Shown here piece by piece: positions 40,861-49,710 of a DNA stretch of 64,000 nucleotides; within the stretch, counting starts at the first letter, position 1, and each line of letters opens with the position of its first letter. The translations under genes were made by a program, and so were the position numbers. Below the pieces are notes generated by a model that had not been told where the DNA came from, did not search any database, and was given only the letters and a program-made list of their open reading frames with translations. Source of the DNA: Carnobacterium_B sp040274945 (GTDB taxonomy: Bacteria; Bacillota; Bacilli; Lactobacillales; Carnobacteriaceae); contig NZ_JBEMAR010000009.1 of assembly GCF_040274945.1 (NCBI RefSeq), forward strand, positions 1 through 64,000, given 5' to 3'.

Positions 40861-42669
40861 ATGTGCGGAATCGTAGGATATATTGGAAGACAAGATGCAA
40901 AAGATATTTTATTACAAGGACTTGAAATGTTAGAATACCGTGGTTACGACTCAGCTGGTATTTACGTAATGGATGAACAAGATAACGGACATTTATTTAA
41001 AGAAAAAGGACGTATTGCTGCTTTAAGAGAAAAAGTAGACCATAACGTTCCTGCAAAAACAGGAATTGGACATACTCGTTGGGCAACTCATGGTGTACCA
41101 AGTGTAGAAAACGCTCACCCTCATCAATCAAATAGTGGTCGTTTTAACCTTGTTCATAATGGAGTAATCGAAAACTACAAAGCAGTAAGAGATGCTTTTC
41201 TTACAGATACAATGTTGCATAGCGATACAGATACTGAAATCATTGTACAATTGATTGCTTGGTATGTTGAAGAAGAAGGATTAGAAACCATTGATGCATT
41301 CAAGAAAGCAATTGTCGCATTAAAAGGATCATATGCTTTAGCTTTAATTGACAATGAAAATCCAGATGTTGTTTATGCAGCGAAAAATAAAAGCCCTCTT
41401 CTATTAGGTAGAGGTGATGGTTTTAATGTTATTTGTAGTGATGCCATGGCAATGATTCAAGAAACGAATCAATTTGTCGAACTGATGGATGGTGAAATTG
41501 CTACTCTAACGGTAGACGACATCAAAATTGAAACGTTAGCTGGTGACGTAATCACTCGTGCTTCATATACTGCATTATTAGATGCAAATGATTTAAGTAA
41601 AGGTACTTACCCTCACTACATGGCAAAAGAAATTGATGAGCAGCCCGCTGTTATGCGTAAAATTGTTCAAAATTATCAAAATGACAATGGCCAACTAGAA
41701 ATTGATTCAGCAATTCTTGAAGAAATGACAGCAAGTGACCGCATCTACATCATCGCTTGTGGCACAAGTTACAATGCTGGATGGGTTGGCAAACAAATTA
41801 TTGAAAACTTAACAAACATTCCTACAGAAGTTCATTTATCTAGTGAATTTGGTTACAATACGCCTTTATTGACTGAAAAACCATTCTTCATTTTCTTATC
41901 TCAAAGTGGGGAAACAGCTGATAGTCGTCAAGTATTGGTCAAAATAAATGATTTGAACTTCCCTTCTCTAACATTGACAAATGTCCCAGGATCTACTCTT
42001 TCTAGAGAAGCAAAATATACTTTATTGTTGCACGCTGGCCCAGAGATCGCTGTTGCTTCCACAAAAGCTTACACAGCTCAAATTGCTGTTCTTGCAATTC
42101 TTGGAGAGCTTGCCGGTCGCAAAAAAGGATTAGAATTAGATGTAGATATGGCACATGAACTAGGTATTGCTGCTACAGCAATTGAATCAATCATTGATGA
42201 AAAAGAAATTTTCGAACAATTATCTGTTACACATCTAAGCATCAGTCGTAACGCATTTTATATTGGACGCAGTATTGATTACTACGTTGTTATGGAAGCT
42301 GCACTTAAATTAAAAGAAGTTTCTTATGTTCAAACAGAAGGATTCGCAGCTGGCGAGTTGAAACATGGAACAATTGCATTGATAGAAGAAGGTACTCCTG
42401 TTATTTCAATTATTACGGATGAAGCAACCGCTGGACACACACGTGGAAATGCACAAGAAGTTATTTCTCGTGGAGCTCATAGCATGATCATCGCTATGGA
42501 TGGTCTAGATCAATCAGGCGATGCCTACGTATTGCCAAAAGTGCACAACTTATTAACTCCATTAGTTAGTGTTATTCCAACTCAACTTATTGCTTACTAC
42601 ACAAGCTTACACCGTGGTAACGATGTTGATAAACCAAGAAACTTAGCTAAAAGCGTAACTGTTGAGTAA
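40861..42669 (+). CDS. glmS: Glutamine-fructose-6-phosphate aminotransferase (isomerizing)
   Basis: A 602-residue cytoplasmic enzyme that makes glucosamine-6-phosphate from fructose-6-phosphate and glutamine, the entry to amino-sugar and peptidoglycan synthesis. After Met removal the catalytic Cys2 (CGIVGYIG) starts the class II glutaminase domain (about 1-230). Two SIS sugar-isomerase domains follow (about 280-420 and 450-590), with SQSGETADS and STKAYTAQ visible. The C-terminus DKPRNLAKSVTVE is canonical. GTAGGA lies before the ATG. It is monocistronic with a strong terminator and, unlike in Bacillus, has no recognisable leader ribozyme. Confidence 0.96.
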   Translation: MCGIVGYIGRQDAKDILLQGLEMLEYRGYDSAGIYVMDEQDNGHLFKEKGRIAALREKVDHNVPAKTGIGHTRWATHGVPSVENAHPHQSNSGRFNLVHNGVIENYKAVRDAFLTDTMLHSDTDTEIIVQLIAWYVEEEGLETIDAFKKAIVALKGSYALALIDNENPDVVYAAKNKSPLLLGRGDGFNVICSDAMAMIQETNQFVELMDGEIATLTVDDIKIETLAGDVITRASYTALLDANDLSKGTYPHYMAKEIDEQPAVMRKIVQNYQNDNGQLEIDSAILEEMTASDRIYIIACGTSYNAGWVGKQIIENLTNIPTEVHLSSEFGYNTPLLTEKPFFIFLSQSGETADSRQVLVKINDLNFPSLTLTNVPGSTLSREAKYTLLLHAGPEIAVASTKAYTAQIAVLAILGELAGRKKGLELDVDMAHELGIAATAIESIIDEKEIFEQLSVTHLSISRNAFYIGRSIDYYVVMEAALKLKEVSYVQTEGFAAGELKHGTIALIEEGTPVISIITDEATAGHTRGNAQEVISRGAHSMIIAMDGLDQSGDAYVLPKVHNLLTPLVSVIPTQLIAYYTSLHRGNDVDKPRNLAKSVTVE

Positions 42670-42696
42670 ACCTATAAAGTTTATTCTTAATTAATC

Positions 42697-42746
42697 AAAA
42701 AGCCCAATAGGTAGGAAGGAAATACTTCATACCTATTGGACTTTTT
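42697..42746. terminator. glmS terminator (bidirectional)
   Basis: A nearly perfect inverted repeat (AAAAAGCCCAATAGGTA and TACCTATTGGACTTTTT) followed by T-rich sequence on both strands. It lies between the convergent glmS and papain-like genes. Confidence 0.9.
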
Positions 42747-42761
42747 CTATCTATTTGTCGT

Positions 42762-43307
42762 CTAATTCGGTTCTATCCATACACAACCAATCGTTTGTGA
42801 GGCTGGCAAAATTGCCGTATATCTTCCATGATTATCATATGCTTTAAAAAATAATTTTCCCACTTGATCGTAACCATATGCATAAACCACTACCCAATGA
42901 TTTTTATAAGGACTGCCAAATAAAGTGGCCGTACCAACTGCTATCGGGACCGGGTTCTTCCTATTTAATAGTGAAACTATTTTACGCTCAGGAACAAAAT
43001 GCATCTTAACAGAAAAATCAGGGTTATCTTTTAGTACCCAATCCAATCCATGCCAAACATCCCAAGGAAAGGTTCCTTTATATGGAAAGGTATCCTCAAT
43101 AACTGTTTTTAATCCAGCAATCAATTTCTGTTTTTCTAAATCTATTCCGTATTTCTGCTTAAAAGAGTCATGCAAAATCACTGCTCCAACATAAGTCCCG
43201 CAAATACCTGGTCGAAAATTATTGATCCATGTTCTATATTTTCGAAAACGTTCTGGTTTCAATCCGATCCATTTTATAGGATATGTAATTTCTATTTTCT
43301 CAGCCAT
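42762..43307 (-). CDS. Predicted papain-like/C39-like cysteine peptidase-fold protein
   Basis: A 181-residue protein with no signal peptide. A Cys-His-Asp/Asn arrangement typical of papain-fold enzymes can be read: Cys36 in GICGTYVGAVIL at the head of a helix, His in NHWVVVYAYG and Asp-Asn in FKAYDNHGRY. The PVPIAVGTATLFGSP segment before the His resembles the beta-strand leading into the C39-type active site. Substrate unknown. It has a strong AAAGGAGG and stands alone between the glmS terminator and a repeat element. The catalytic assignment is inferred from motif order only. Confidence 0.5.
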   Translation of the reverse strand: MAEKIEITYPIKWIGLKPERFRKYRTWINNFRPGICGTYVGAVILHDSFKQKYGIDLEKQKLIAGLKTVIEDTFPYKGTFPWDVWHGLDWVLKDNPDFSVKMHFVPERKIVSLLNRKNPVPIAVGTATLFGSPYKNHWVVVYAYGYDQVGKLFFKAYDNHGRYTAILPASQTIGCVWIEPN

Positions 43308-43384
43308 ATTTTCCTCCTTTAAGCGTCCACTATTTTTGATTCTATAATTTTTAGTATTGATAACCTAGTTAAATGAATGACACC

Positions 43385-43558
43385 GAATTTCTGGAGAGAT
43401 TGGGTTTGCTTGTAGCCGTGTCGAGGATTCAATGCGAATTATAAAGCGTTAGCGCTTCAGCGATTAGGCTTTATTTGAGACTTGAAAGCCTTAAAACTGC
43501 GGACTTCAGTCATTCCCATGGCTTCACAAGCAAACCCGTTCATTCCGGAAAAAATTTC
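43385..43558. repeat. Large inverted-repeat element, copy 2 (multi-hairpin)
   Basis: A 174-bp element bounded by imperfect inverted repeats: GGGTTTGCTTGT on the left pairs perfectly with ACAAGCAAACCC on the right, extending outward to CTGGA/TTCCGG and GAATTT/AAATTTC. Inside are hairpins AAGCG-TTAG-CGCTT and AGGCTTT...AAAGCCT. The flanks resemble those of the element at 35055-35170. It lies between the papain-like gene and lpd (both minus strand) and has no open frame. It may be a mobile miniature element or a structured RNA. Confidence 0.75.
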
Positions 43559-43621
43559 AATTTATTCTATCAAAACCCTTTGACGAAGAGCAGCAATTTC
43601 TCTTTAACATTATTTAAATAC

Positions 43622-43665
43622 AAAAAAGCTTGTAAGTAAAGGAAATCCTTTACTTACAAGCTTTT
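43622..43665 (-). terminator. lpd terminator
   Basis: A perfect 20-bp inverted repeat (AAAAGCTTGTAAGTAAAGGA and its complement) with a two-base loop, followed on the minus strand by TTTTTTG. It lies 12 bp after the lpd stop. Confidence 0.93.
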
Positions 43666-43676
43666 AGTTTGTCATT

Positions 43677-45068
43677 TTACATGTGGATTGGTAATCCTAA
43701 AGCTAATTCAGCTGTATCCATTACAGATTCAGCAAGTGATGGATGAGCATGGATGGTTAATGAAATATCTTCAGCGACCATTTCTAATTCAATCGCTAAT
43801 GCTAATTCAGCAATAACATCCCCTGCACTTACTCCAATAACTTGAGCTCCCACAATTTTATTTGTTTTTTCTTCAGTAATCATACGGACAAATCCTTCAG
43901 CCGCATCTAATGATAATGCACGTCCATTACCTGCTAACGAGAATTTGCTAACTTTATATTCTTTGTTACCTTTAACTTCATCAGCTGACATACCTACTGA
44001 AGCTATTTCAGGTTCTGTATAAGCAGCAATCGGCATCGTTTTATAATTCACAACTGAATCTTTACCAGAAATAACTTCTGCTACGATTTTTGCATCATGA
44101 CTTGCTTTATGAGCAAATGCTGGTCCGGGAGTAATATCTCCAATTGCATAAACGCCTTCAACACCAGTTCTCAGTGATTCATCTACATCGATTCTACCAT
44201 TTTCTAATAATTTAACGCCAACAGCTTCTAAATTTAATTTAGATGTATTGGGCACTCGCCCTACAGAAACTAGTACATAATCTGATTCGATCGTTTCTTC
44301 TTTGCCATCTTTTTCATAAGTGACGGTTACTAAGTCGTCTATTTGTGAAGATTTAGTTATGTTCACACCTTCAATAACATCTACGCCTTTATCTGCATAA
44401 CTTTTCTTAACCAATTTCACCATATCTTTATCAAAGAAGTTGATGATGCTATCTTCCTTTTCAAGAATGGTTACTTTAGAGCCGAAGTTATTAAATGCAA
44501 AAGCTAATTGAGTAGCAACATAACCTCCGCCTACAATTACTAACCGTTTCGGAAGTTCTTTAATGTTCAAACCGCCCGTTGTATCCACAACACGTCCGCC
44601 AAATGGAACTTCTGGAACTGCTAATGGTGAACTTCCTGTAGCAATGACAACATTTTTAAATTCAAGATCTTGAGGTCCATCTTTAGTTTCAACAGTTAAA
44701 TGATTTTTATCCGTAAAAACAGCTGTTCCACGAATAATTTCCACTTTATTTTTTTTCAATAAACCTTCAACACCGCGTGTCAACATGCTTACTACCTTCG
44801 TATCTTTCCAGTTTTGCATTTTTGTAATATCTAACGTTACATTAGAAGTTGTGATGCCAAAAACCTCAGAATGTTGCGCATTGTGAAAATGATGTCCAGC
44901 AGTAATTAATGCTTTAGAAGGGATACAACCAACGTTTAAACAAACTCCACCGATGTATTCTTTTTCAATAATGGTAACTTTTTGGCCAAGTTGTGCTGCT
45001 CGAATTGCTGCAACATAACCTCCTGGACCAGCTCCAATAATAACCGTTTCTCTTTGATTAGTTGCCAT
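43677..45068 (-). CDS. lpd: Dihydrolipoyl dehydrogenase
   Basis: A 463-residue FAD flavoprotein (E3) that reoxidises the dihydrolipoyl groups of 2-oxoacid dehydrogenase complexes with NAD. The FAD-binding IIGAGPGGYVAAIRAAQLG starts at residue 10. The redox disulfide is Cys43-Cys48 in GGVCLNVGCIPSK. The NAD motif VGGGYVATQLA lies near 179, and the C-terminal His442 in HAHPSLAE is the active-site base. GAAGGAG precedes the ATG. It stands alone here, without E1 or E2 genes, so which complex it serves (pyruvate, acetoin, branched-chain or glycine cleavage) cannot be told from the window. Confidence 0.94.
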   Translation of the reverse strand: MATNQRETVIIGAGPGGYVAAIRAAQLGQKVTIIEKEYIGGVCLNVGCIPSKALITAGHHFHNAQHSEVFGITTSNVTLDITKMQNWKDTKVVSMLTRGVEGLLKKNKVEIIRGTAVFTDKNHLTVETKDGPQDLEFKNVVIATGSSPLAVPEVPFGGRVVDTTGGLNIKELPKRLVIVGGGYVATQLAFAFNNFGSKVTILEKEDSIINFFDKDMVKLVKKSYADKGVDVIEGVNITKSSQIDDLVTVTYEKDGKEETIESDYVLVSVGRVPNTSKLNLEAVGVKLLENGRIDVDESLRTGVEGVYAIGDITPGPAFAHKASHDAKIVAEVISGKDSVVNYKTMPIAAYTEPEIASVGMSADEVKGNKEYKVSKFSLAGNGRALSLDAAEGFVRMITEEKTNKIVGAQVIGVSAGDVIAELALAIELEMVAEDISLTIHAHPSLAESVMDTAELALGLPIHM

Positions 45069-45138
45069 GATAGGTCAACTCCTTCTTGTTTTTACCTATC
45101 AACTTTTAAAAAAAGATAATAGATAGATTCACATCCTA

Positions 45139-45171
45139 TTTTACTTGAAAATTTAGAATATTCAAGTAAAA
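45139..45171. other. Inverted repeat between the EPS operon end and lpd
   Basis: A perfect 11-bp inverted repeat (TTTTACTTGAA and TTCAAGTAAAA) with an 11-base loop. It could terminate the EPS operon on the minus strand, though no T run follows, or be an operator upstream of lpd. Confidence 0.5.
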
Positions 45172-45255
45172 CAAACGAAGTATGTGAAATTAATTCAAAC
45201 AAGATTTCTTTTAATATCGAATTAGTTGAGGGGAATGTAAACTGACACGACAATT

Positions 45256-46215
45256 TTAATCTAAGGGTCTATTTCTCATTTTCCAGAAATTATGATAAAC
45301 TATCGACATCCTCCTAGCTATTATACATGACATTTTAACATTCAGGCTGTTAAGTTCGTTTATGGAAAACCGATATAAATTTCGCTTTACTTCTTCAATT
45401 TGATGATAGGTTTGATTCTTCTCATTTAGAAGCTGCATCAATAATTGAATCGAATAATTGACATAAATATCTTTTAATGATGAAACATCAAAATTATCTA
45501 GTTGCTTTGTTAAATCAATGATCTCCATCAATGCTTTAGGACCAGAAAGTCTTTCTTTAGTAATTCCATTAAAAAAAGTGTTATGCCTATAGCCTATATA
45601 ATGGTACTGTAAGTTAGGATCATAGATAATCTTATTACTTTTTAAAATACATTGTACACACATCAACAGATCTCCAAAAATGCCTAATGTCGAATTAAAC
45701 TCTAGCACTGGATCAACTCTGAATAAGTCGATGGAAAAAAGTTTGTTACATAAAAAACTTTTTAGTCGAAAATGGTCAACAATATTATTCAGAGCTGTCT
45801 CTTTAGTCCAAATAATGTTACTTAAGGGTTCCTTTAATTCTTTATCATCTTGATCTAACTCTTCTCCATAATTAGCTATGACTATATCTGCTTTAGTTTT
45901 AATGATTGTTAATAGCAACTTTTCGAATATCAAACCGTCTATTCGATCCATTGGATCAATAAAACTAATGTATTCCCCTTTAGCTGAAAGTAAACCGATA
46001 TTTAAAGCTTCAGAATGATCTCTTACGTTTTTATGAAATACTTTAAACCGAGAATCTACTCTTGCAAATCGATCACATATAGCGCCACTCATATCGGTAG
46101 AACCTTCATTAATTAAAATAAATTCAAGGTTTCTATATGATTGAAATCTCAAGCTGTTTAAACAACGTTTTAAAACATTTTCAACATTATATACTGGAAC
46201 AATGACAGACAACAT
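45256..46215 (-). CDS. Glycosyltransferase family 2
   Basis: A GT-A glycosyltransferase of about 319 residues. The N-terminus LSVIVPVYNVENVLKRCLNSL is the standard GT2 opening. NEGSTDMSG stands where NDGSTD is usual, and FIDPMDRIDG replaces the common DADD-type metal motif, so both signatures are slightly off. The C-terminal half (about 190-319) is helical, as in polysaccharide GT2 enzymes. I chose the ATG at 46215, with AAAGGAGGAA upstream. It is the last gene of the EPS operon. Sugar and linkage cannot be told. Confidence 0.85.
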   Translation of the reverse strand: MLSVIVPVYNVENVLKRCLNSLRFQSYRNLEFILINEGSTDMSGAICDRFARVDSRFKVFHKNVRDHSEALNIGLLSAKGEYISFIDPMDRIDGLIFEKLLLTIIKTKADIVIANYGEELDQDDKELKEPLSNIIWTKETALNNIVDHFRLKSFLCNKLFSIDLFRVDPVLEFNSTLGIFGDLLMCVQCILKSNKIIYDPNLQYHYIGYRHNTFFNGITKERLSGPKALMEIIDLTKQLDNFDVSSLKDIYVNYSIQLLMQLLNEKNQTYHQIEEVKRNLYRFSINELNSLNVKMSCIIARRMSIVYHNFWKMRNRPLD

Positions 46216-46282
46216 TACTGTTCCTCCTTTCTGTACCAAATCAAGAATAGGCAACCTATTTAACGTTTTAATATGAAATTTG

Positions 46283-48103
46283 TTATGCTGCTGTTTGATG
46301 TGTTTTAGAAAAATAAATTAATCGTTCTTTTAATAAATCTTCACTACATCCATCTAATGTTTTTAAAAATGACATCACTTCATCTAGTGAGCGCCTTACT
46401 GATTTTCCAACAAAAATTTTATCATATACTTTTTCACCAGTATTTTCACTAGCTATCAATAATTCTTCGTATAATTTTTCTCCTGGACGAATACCTGTTT
46501 CAACTACTGAAATTTCATCATCACTAAATCCACTTAATTTGATTACTTTCTTAGCTAAATCAACAATTTTAACCGGTTGACCCATATCTAAGACAAAGAT
46601 TTCTCCACCTTTTGCTAAAGTACCTGCTTGGATCACTAGACGACTAGCTTCTGGAATCGTCATGAAGTAACGTGTCATCCTAAAGTCTGTTACTGTCACC
46701 GGTCCACCTGCTTTTATTTGTTCTTTAAATAAAGGAACTACACTACCCCGACTGCCCAATACATTTCCAAAACGGACAGCTGCAAAGTTTGTTTTCCCTT
46801 CTTCGTTTAAACTCGTCACAATCATTTCAGCAATACGCTTTGTAGCTCCCATAACATTCGGCGGGTTCACTGCTTTATCAGTAGAAATCATAATAAAAGT
46901 TCCTACATTAGCTGCTTTGGCTGCTTCAGCTATGTTTTTTGTACCATAGACATTGTTTCTTAACGCTTCAACTGTATTTGACTCCATCATCGGAACATGT
47001 TTATGGGCAGCTGCATGATAAACAATATCAGGTTTATACATTTCCATGATATCAAACATTCTTGCTCTGTTTTGTATGTCTACTATGATTGGCATAATTT
47101 CGATCTTTCCGACAAAATTTTTATTCAATTCACGATGGATTTGATAAATCGAATTTTCGCCATGTCCTAATAAAATAATTTTCTTTGGAGAAAATGTAGC
47201 TACGATTCGGCAAATTTCTGAACCAATAGACCCACCAGCTCCACTGACTAAAATTGTTTTACCAAATAGATCTTCTGAGATTAGTTTAGTATCTAGTGTT
47301 ACTTCATCCCTTCCTAATAAGTCGACAACATCAATTTCTCTAAAACGACTAACCATTAACTTTCCATTCATCACATCTTCAATTGACGGCATTAGATTGA
47401 CCGGTAAATTGATGTCATTACAAATCCCTAAAATATTTTCAAGATTTTTAGGTTCTAATGAAGGAATAGCTATCGTTATTAGTTCTACATCTAATTCCTT
47501 TGTAAGTGCTGGGATATCCGAAACACTTCCTAAAATAGGTACACCGTATAATCTCATACCATTTTTAGTCTTATCATCATCAACGATACCAACTATATTT
47601 ATTTCTGTTGAACTTTTTTGAATATTTTTGATGAATAAATTCCCACCATCTCCTGCACCAACGACTAACGTCCGAATTTTCTTCGCTGTGTTTTTCCTAG
47701 GGAAGGTTCTTTTTTTATAATCATGAAAAATCCTAAAGAGCATATGTCCCCCACTAACTAATAGCAAAGAAGTAAGGTAAATCAATAAACTATATCGAAA
47801 ACTCATTTCTTCTAACAATAAAACAGCAAGTGTTGTTGTCAGTCCAAAAGATAATGTAATTGAAATGAAGATTATGAGTATATCTTTGATACTAGTATAG
47901 CGATATAACGTAGCGCAAATTCCAAAATATCCAGCTAAAATACTATATCCTCCTATTCCTAACGCAACCATAAATAAATATGAAGACATAGGAAGTGCTA
48001 CATAAGGATTTAAAAAGAAATAGGCTATTACACCGGCTAAAAGAATCACAGAACTATCTAATAACAAATAAAGTACTTTTTTATTTAGAATTGTTCGAAT
48101 CAT
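46283..48103 (-). CDS. epsC: Membrane NDP-sugar 4,6-dehydratase (EpsC/PglF/CapD family)
   Basis: A membrane protein of about 606 residues. Four N-terminal helices (about 10-115) are followed by a CoA-binding-like Rossmann region (VVGAGDGGNLFIKNI, about 145-160) and the dehydratase domain, with the NAD motif SGAGGSIGSEICR near 290. The active site STDKAVNPPNVMGATKR has Met where SDR enzymes usually have Tyr, as in PglF-type UDP-GlcNAc 4,6-dehydratases. It would make the 4-keto-6-deoxy sugar used by the aminotransferase of this cluster. TAGGAG lies eight bases before the ATG at 48103; a GTG at 48112 is less likely. Confidence 0.9.
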   Translation of the reverse strand: MIRTILNKKVLYLLLDSSVILLAGVIAYFFLNPYVALPMSSYLFMVALGIGGYSILAGYFGICATLYRYTSIKDILIIFISITLSFGLTTTLAVLLLEEMSFRYSLLIYLTSLLLVSGGHMLFRIFHDYKKRTFPRKNTAKKIRTLVVGAGDGGNLFIKNIQKSSTEINIVGIVDDDKTKNGMRLYGVPILGSVSDIPALTKELDVELITIAIPSLEPKNLENILGICNDINLPVNLMPSIEDVMNGKLMVSRFREIDVVDLLGRDEVTLDTKLISEDLFGKTILVSGAGGSIGSEICRIVATFSPKKIILLGHGENSIYQIHRELNKNFVGKIEIMPIIVDIQNRARMFDIMEMYKPDIVYHAAAHKHVPMMESNTVEALRNNVYGTKNIAEAAKAANVGTFIMISTDKAVNPPNVMGATKRIAEMIVTSLNEEGKTNFAAVRFGNVLGSRGSVVPLFKEQIKAGGPVTVTDFRMTRYFMTIPEASRLVIQAGTLAKGGEIFVLDMGQPVKIVDLAKKVIKLSGFSDDEISVVETGIRPGEKLYEELLIASENTGEKVYDKIFVGKSVRRSLDEVMSFLKTLDGCSEDLLKERLIYFSKTHQTAA

Positions 48104-48163
48104 TTTAATCACTCCTAATATTTTTCACTTTATTAATGATCGGTTGAATTTCCTTAGTAACTT

Positions 48164-48886
48164 TTACCTACCACTATCAAGATCTTTTTCTTTTGCATAG
48201 TAACCAGCGTTTAAACCTTTCATTCGTTCTTTACTATTAAATACAGCACCTATAACATTTGCTTGTACTAAGTCCAATAATTCTTTAGCCTTTAAAACCT
48301 CACTTAAATCTGCAATATCTTTTCGAATTACAAAAACAGTCCCGTCTGCTTTATTTCCCATCACTTGAGCATCTGTAACAACATTAACTGGTGGCATATC
48401 AAAAACAATTAAATCATACTCTTGTTTTACTGCTTCAATAAATTGAGACATTCTATGAGAAGCTAGTAATTCGGATGGATTTGGTGGTAAAATGCCACTT
48501 GTTAATAAATCTAAATTTTCTTGATTTGTTTTGTGTAAAAGGTCAGTTAGTTGTCTATTTTTGGTTGTTAGAATGCTTGTCAAACCTTGTCGATTTCGTA
48601 CTTTAAATAGTTTATGAAGTGATGGATTACGCATATCAGCATCTACAAGTAATACTTTTTTTCCTTGAGAAGCAAAAACGATTGCTAAATTAGCAACAAT
48701 TGTAGATTTCCCCTCACCTTGTTTTGAAGATGTTACCATTAACGTTTTCAATTCTTTATCTATCATAGAAAATTGAATATTCGTTCTCAGTGTTCGAAAC
48801 TCTTCTGAAATAGCAGAAGAGGGATCAATTAATGTAATAAGATTTTTTTGTTCGCATTTTTGCTCATTTATCCTTTTTTTAAACAT
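48164..48886 (-). CDS. cpsD: Tyrosine-protein kinase of polysaccharide synthesis (CpsD/CapB type)
   Basis: A 240-residue BY-kinase, the cytoplasmic half of the Wzc-type chain-length system. Walker A is SSKQGEGKSTI (Lys60-Ser61), Walker A' is VLLVDADMRNPS (79-90) and Walker B is DLIVFDMPP (about 155-163). The C-terminal tail, normally a tyrosine cluster that is autophosphorylated, has only one YY pair (AGYYAKEKD). It works with the Wzz-like protein encoded two bases upstream. The usual CpsB/Wzh phosphatase gene is not in the operon. AGGAGGAG precedes the ATG. Confidence 0.9.
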   Translation of the reverse strand: MFKKRINEQKCEQKNLITLIDPSSAISEEFRTLRTNIQFSMIDKELKTLMVTSSKQGEGKSTIVANLAIVFASQGKKVLLVDADMRNPSLHKLFKVRNRQGLTSILTTKNRQLTDLLHKTNQENLDLLTSGILPPNPSELLASHRMSQFIEAVKQEYDLIVFDMPPVNVVTDAQVMGNKADGTVFVIRKDIADLSEVLKAKELLDLVQANVIGAVFNSKERMKGLNAGYYAKEKDLDSGR

Positions 48887-48888
48887 CG

Positions 48889-49638
48889 TTAATCTCCTCC
48901 TAAAGCTTTTTTAGTATGATTTGCTGATACAGTATAATCAATTTCTTTTTTTTCAATTGCTGTTTCTGACTTGGCCATTTCACTAATATTTCCTAGATGG
49001 ATCCAACCTAATTTTTCAGTAATAACTTTTTCATCGCGTACTTTTTTATCCATTGTCTCTAAAACAATAGATACAGTCATACCTAAAAGAAATCCAACTA
49101 GCACACCTACTACTTGATTTAATAGTAAATTAGGGGAAACTGGAGTAGGGTCTGCTTTAGCTTTTGAGAGAATAGCTACATTTTCAACATTGATGATATT
49201 GTTTATATTTTCCTGAAATGTAGTAGCTATGAGATTGGCAATCTCCGCAGCACGGTTTGGATCTGTATCGGTTACTTTTATACCAAAAATCTGTGAATCA
49301 TCCTGAGTAATCACATCAACTTTTTGCTGTAACTCATCATCAGACAATGTATTTCCTAATTCTTCTACTACCTTGTCAATTACAACAGGATCTTCTATGA
49401 TATCTCGGTAAGTATTGATCATTTGGATATTCGTTTCAATTTCTCCTAATTCTATAGATTGTGTATCTACATCTTGTCTACTAACCAAAATTTGAGTTGT
49501 AGCAGAATATTTAGGGGTAAGGACGTAAATTGTTAGGACAGATGTAAATGCAATACCAATTAAACTTAACAATAAGATTACCCACCAACGTTTCTTCAAC
49601 ATTTTAAATAAATCTATCATTCCAATTGTATTCATCAT
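48889..49638 (-). CDS. cpsC: Chain-length determinant / Wzz-domain protein (CpsC type)
   Basis: A 249-residue membrane adaptor that activates the kinase and sets polymer length. The first transmembrane helix (about 17-40, WWVILLLSLIGIAFTSVLTIYV) is followed by an extracellular Wzz domain and a second helix (about 175-198, preceded by PVSPNLLLNQ, the Pro-rich Wzz motif). The cytoplasmic C-terminus is about 50 residues. It lies two bases upstream of cpsD. In most Gram-positive clusters this pair comes first; here it is ninth and tenth of twelve genes. AGGAGG precedes two adjacent ATGs. Confidence 0.9.
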   Translation of the reverse strand: MMNTIGMIDLFKMLKKRWWVILLLSLIGIAFTSVLTIYVLTPKYSATTQILVSRQDVDTQSIELGEIETNIQMINTYRDIIEDPVVIDKVVEELGNTLSDDELQQKVDVITQDDSQIFGIKVTDTDPNRAAEIANLIATTFQENINNIINVENVAILSKAKADPTPVSPNLLLNQVVGVLVGFLLGMTVSIVLETMDKKVRDEKVITEKLGWIHLGNISEMAKSETAIEKKEIDYTVSANHTKKALGGD

Positions 49639-49710
49639 TATATATTCCTCCTAATGAACCGTATATTTAAATTCCTATTTACTTTCTACAACGTTTTATT
49701 AAATGCATGA

